Assembly: GCA_001579985.1 (NCBI GenBank)
Contig: LRSR01005940.1
Location: 1 to 23,837 of the forward strand
From: Hypsibius dujardini
Lineage: Eukaryota > Tardigrada > Eutardigrada > Parachela > Hypsibiidae
Direction: 5' to 3'
Length of the DNA: 23,837 nucleotides
The translations under genes and the position numbers were made by a program. This document shows positions 20,846 through 23,837 of the stretch, piece after piece (position 1 is the first letter of the stretch; the number at the start of each line of letters is the position of its first letter). Under the pieces are notes generated by a model. That model was given only the letters and a program-made list of their open reading frames with translations, did no database searches and was not told the origin of the DNA.

Positions 20846-23649
20846 ATGGCACAATACTACAAGGTCATTGTGGTGCGGCTTCTGTGCTTGTTACAGCTAC
20901 AATGGCCATGTCTGACGATGAATGTCAAAGCTCCCTTTTCTCCCAATTTCATCACCCTCACTTCGTCCAACACGACACCGTCCGGCTTCGTGGAGCTCAA
21001 TCCGGCTTTTGCGGTCACGCTTGACCGTTTGGCCCCGCAGTACCCGAGAATCCTGGGCAGCTACACATTGACCCAGCTGAACCATACGACACCGGCTTCC
21101 TGCAACCCAGAGGAGTGGTACGAACAGTATCGGGAGATGAATGCCCTATTTCGCGATGGCGATCTGATACCGAGACCGACAATCGTTTTGGCAGGAGGCA
21201 AGAGTTTTACATCGATTTTACATCGATTAATATTAATCATTTTCATCAGCTTTCTATTAAATTGTTTACGTGATAAAAATATTTGTGGTCGCGAACAAGG
21301 CAAATACTGCATCCCATGTATATTAAATATTATTTAAGTACACTCAAAATTTAATTAAACACCATATATACATATTTAATTTATCTAATTAATGTATTTA
21401 ATGTATTTAATGTGATCAATATATATTTTATTTATTTATTTAACATATATATATATATATTTGAGAGTGATGAAATCGGTAAATTCTTAATGGGTCTGTA
21501 CACCTATATACAGAATAGTTTTGAAAGATACAGCAGTCTTGTACACATTTCATTTTAAACCTCACCGCATATCGTTGCAGTGTGTTCTCCTTCGATTCCC
21601 ATTATCGGTGATTTCGCTCGCGGTAAGTCCTAATCCATTTTGTGACCTTCTTACCTCCAAGTCATTTTGCATTTTAATGCATTTAAATATGGGCATCAAA
21701 ACGGGTTTTCTGCTTCCAGAACTGGATTTTTTAATGATCACTTGGTAAGTCATTAACAGGCAGGGCGTGGCCAGTGTGTTTTCAATGAATCTGGACCCCG
21801 TATAGTTAAAATTTAGGTCTATTTTATTTGAATGGCAACATTTAATATTAGCAGCAAACACATTTAATGAAGGTTGAAACTATTCGGCTGGAGTTTTTCC
21901 GGCTGAATAGCCAAGTCACTACCCAGCCGAAATTTCTCCGGTTGTACAGCCAAATCACTGCTCAGTCGCCATTAATTAGGAATGTCTATGGAGATGTGTC
22001 ATGGAGGCTACTGAACCGGGATCATGAACGTCGTGCGCGAGTTCTTTGAGGCTCTTGATTTAGTTAAACGTGCTCCATCACTCAATTCACACGAACCCAG
22101 ACAAACAAAGTTTGCTCCAATCTTTAACGATACGAGATGGAAGTACAAATAGGAAAGGCTAACCAAACAAGGCAAACTATGTCAACACTCAAAAATCTGA
22201 TTTTCTGGAGCGGTCAGCTGAATTAAATGACTTCTCAGACCACGTTTTCGAGGGGCTTGTGCAATTAAGATCTCGCCCATGATGATTTTGCGTCGCCATT
22301 CACGCAGGAGAGCGCCGTTTTCCTACTGTCCTACCATTGATGTTCTACTTGGAATTGCGTAGTATTTGTTCATATTGCTCCTACGAATTTTTGATTTCAT
22401 TACTGTTATTGTGAAAGTCCGGCTGGATAGTGGCTTATTCAGCCGGAAAAATTCCGGCCGAATAGCCACTTCCTTTAATTAAATCTTGTTCATTTTGTAT
22501 TGTTAGTATTGTCCGCCCAACTTAAAGTACAGAAATTTGTTCGATTTATTTCCAATTAGAGATATCAGAGTGTTTGTACAAGGAAATGAAGCCTCATTGA
22601 CCGGCCTGAAAAATATCCATGCTGTATAAGGCTCACATGAAATTCTTCCGCACCCGTAAATAAAATCCTGATGCTGACAAAATATGCACCTTCAAACGTT
22701 TTTATGTGTGAAGATGGTTTTGTGTGTCACGATGTGTGGGAGTAGTTCTGGTCGGACAAAGACTGAAAAAACTTTTATTAGGGTACAGTTCGACCAAAAT
22801 TATTTCAATATTGTTCTCCATTTCTCACTTGAAAAGGAAAAACTCAAAGTTGGTTTTAACATTCCAAGACCAGATGCGCGTTTCGATTACCACGGAGTGG
22901 CAACCCGAGCAATTCCCCTGGAAGCACCCCTTGAGGGTCCAGCAGGAGTCTGGACCCCTCAAACTGCCATTCAATCCCAAATTTTATTCTTAACAAGAAC
23001 TTTATATGGGGTTAAGGAGAATAATTCTAATACAACATCTTCAATATAACCTTTTTTACCTTTATTTTTTTTAATATGTACGATACTTATCTTTTGTTAT
23101 TTACTGTTACCCCAAATATATTTTTTGTTAAGCATAAAATTCTGGATTGAATGACCTTGCTAGGGGTACAGACCTCTGCTGGATCCTTAGGGGGCACCCG
23201 CAGGGAAATTGCTTGGGTTGTCACCCTTGGGAATCGAAGTGCGCCTTTGCTTAGCGTGAGTTTTGGGTTTTTAGAAATTAGTTTCAGAAATTTTGCCATA
23301 TCTCGAACTACAATATCCACTACGACATTACTTTTTAGCCAATCGGAGGACGGTAAGGTGGAAAACCGGCCCCGTTTCCCCACGGTAATATCCATGGCCG
23401 GGGGGAACAACCAATTCTACGGTGACGCCGTCGTTGCGGTGGTTGAGAGGCTTCACTGGAAGACCGCCGCCGTCATCAATGACGCCAACAGTGCTATCCC
23501 GGGCATAGCAAAGAGTCGTGAGAATTGCCGCGGTGCCATTGAAGCGTTCGGACGGAAAAAGGGCTCCATTGATGTCCTCGTTGTACCTACTGACTTTGCC
23601 CAGGAGTCAGCGCACCGTGCCCTGAAGGAAGCGAGCAATTTCACGCGAA
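20846..23649 (+). CDS. Receptor extracellular ligand-binding domain (ANF receptor / type I periplasmic-binding fold), 5' part of a gene running off the right edge
   Basis: Proposed exons: 20846-21197, 21581-21622 (42 nt), 21720-21744 (25 nt) and 23339 to about 23649. Phases agree at every join (1, 1, 2). The first donor would be GC (AG|GCAAGA); the other donors are GTAAGT. The ATG at 20846 begins a signal peptide (about residues 1-29). Joined text reads as an ANF-receptor N-lobe: L-N-P-A-F-A-V-T-L-D-R-L-A-P-Q-Y-P, a Cys before an acidic/aromatic run, V-L-A-G-V-C-S-P, then D-F-A-R-E-L-D-F-L-M-I-T-C. Exon 4 gives F-Y-G-D-A-V-V-A-V-V-E-R-L-H-W-K-T-A-A-V-I, the typical lobe-linking strand. Such domains sit on natriuretic-peptide-type guanylate cyclases, class C GPCRs and glutamate receptors. 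Which effector follows cannot be seen. The donor at 23650 is tentative, because the frame stays open to the window end. Confidence 0.72.
21360..21462. repeat. AT-rich low-complexity stretch
   Basis: Repeats of AATGTATTT, TTTA and a terminal (AT)n run in intron 1 of the ligand-binding receptor gene. Confidence 0.8.
21880..22465. mobile_element. Inverted-repeat element with hairpin-forming ends
   Basis: The left end (from 21880, CTATTCGGCTGG) and right end (to 22465, CCGGCCGAATAG) are inverted copies over about 50 bp. The shared text includes TTTTTCCGGCTGAATA and, further in, the blocks CACTACCCAGCCG and CACTATCCAGCCGG. The left end alone folds: CTATTCGGCTGG pairs with CCGGCTGAATAG around a short T-rich loop. 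Flanks are TTTAAT-like on the left and CTTTAATTAA on the right, but no exact target duplication is certain. The interior has no recognisable gene. Confidence 0.68.
22870..23250. mobile_element. Non-autonomous inverted-repeat element, family A copy 2 (in ligand-binding receptor intron 3)
   Basis: The left arm begins near 22870 (GCGCGTTTCGATTACC) and contains GAGGGTCCAGCAGGAGTCT and AATTTTATTCTTAACAA. The right arm is its inverted partner, about 23110-23250, ending GAATCGAAGTGCGCCTTTGC. The arms align with those of the copy at 4268-4653, so this is a dispersed family. The core has no transposase-like reading frame. Confidence 0.72.
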
Positions 23650-23717
23650 GTACATACTTGCACTGTAGCCTCGCCATTCTAAGCGGCTTAGGCACAAATC
23701 CCCCAAGTCTCCCAAGT

Positions 23718-23837
23718 CTCAGGCCACTATTCCCCTCGCCCTTTCTATTTTCCGATGATGACGGGGGGGGGCTCAGACCACTATTCCCCTCGCCCTTCTG
23801 TTTTCCGCTGATGACGGGGGGGGGCTCAGGCCACTAT
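23718..23837. repeat. Minisatellite of about 53-54 bp, cut by the right edge
   Basis: Units start at 23718, 23772 and 23825, each beginning CTCAGRCCACTATTCCCCTC and ending GATGACGGGGGGGG. Two full units and the start of a third are visible. It lies downstream of the last recognised exon, probably in an intron. Confidence 0.85.

Noticed and set aside
1-23837. CRISPR arrays, prokaryotic operons or phage-type defence genes
   Set aside because: None seen. Spliced genes and animal receptor families identify the window as eukaryotic.

Overview
This is a eukaryotic nuclear window of animal type. Genes are split by GT-AG introns (one probable GC-AG), intergenic DNA is AT-rich, and short inverted-repeat elements are scattered through introns and spacers. 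The gene families suggest an ecdysozoan: insect-type gustatory receptors with their conserved phase-0 introns, a CASD1-type SGNH domain, and an animal receptor-type ligand-binding (ANF receptor) domain. A tardigrade or another non-insect panarthropod would fit, but the taxon is my inference and not proven by the sequence.

Layout. Positions 1-9912 hold three tandem minus-strand gustatory-receptor-like genes. Gr1 is cut by the left edge (exons 2183-1475 and 795-320 visible). Gr2 is complete with four exons, 6317-3843, 489 aa. Gr3 is complete with four exons, 9912-7078, 483 aa. Gr2 and Gr3 share exon lengths and intron positions. Gr1 lacks one of those introns and has a private one elsewhere.

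From 11555 on, all genes are on the plus strand. There is a secreted protein with two SnoaL-like (NTF2-fold) repeats, in two exons (11555-14057). An intronless class-3-lipase-like protein with two membrane segments and an Ala-rich octad repeat follows (15656-17134). Next is a short CASD1-like SGNH protein with a signal anchor but none of CASD1's transmembrane part (three exons, 19350-20739). About 100 bp further on begins a receptor ligand-binding-domain gene with two micro-exons (20846 to about 23649, continuing off the right edge).

Non-coding structure. At least five non-autonomous inverted-repeat elements are visible: one family in two copies (4268-4653 and 22870-23250), a TA-flanked mariner-like element (17709-18109), one with a possible TAATAG target duplication (12449-12751), and one with hairpin ends (21880-22465). 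There are also compact foldback hairpins (13192-13333, 14541-14654, 18900-19037, 15145-15190), several microsatellites and a minisatellite at the right edge. Much of the intron length is made of these elements.

The genes do not form an operon or an evident pathway. The coherent units are the receptor array and, less firmly, a run of secreted or membrane-facing proteins. I found no CRISPR array, tRNA, rRNA or prokaryotic-style defence system. Exon boundaries were placed by reading splice signals, frame phase and paralogue or family similarity by eye; no alignment or search was run.
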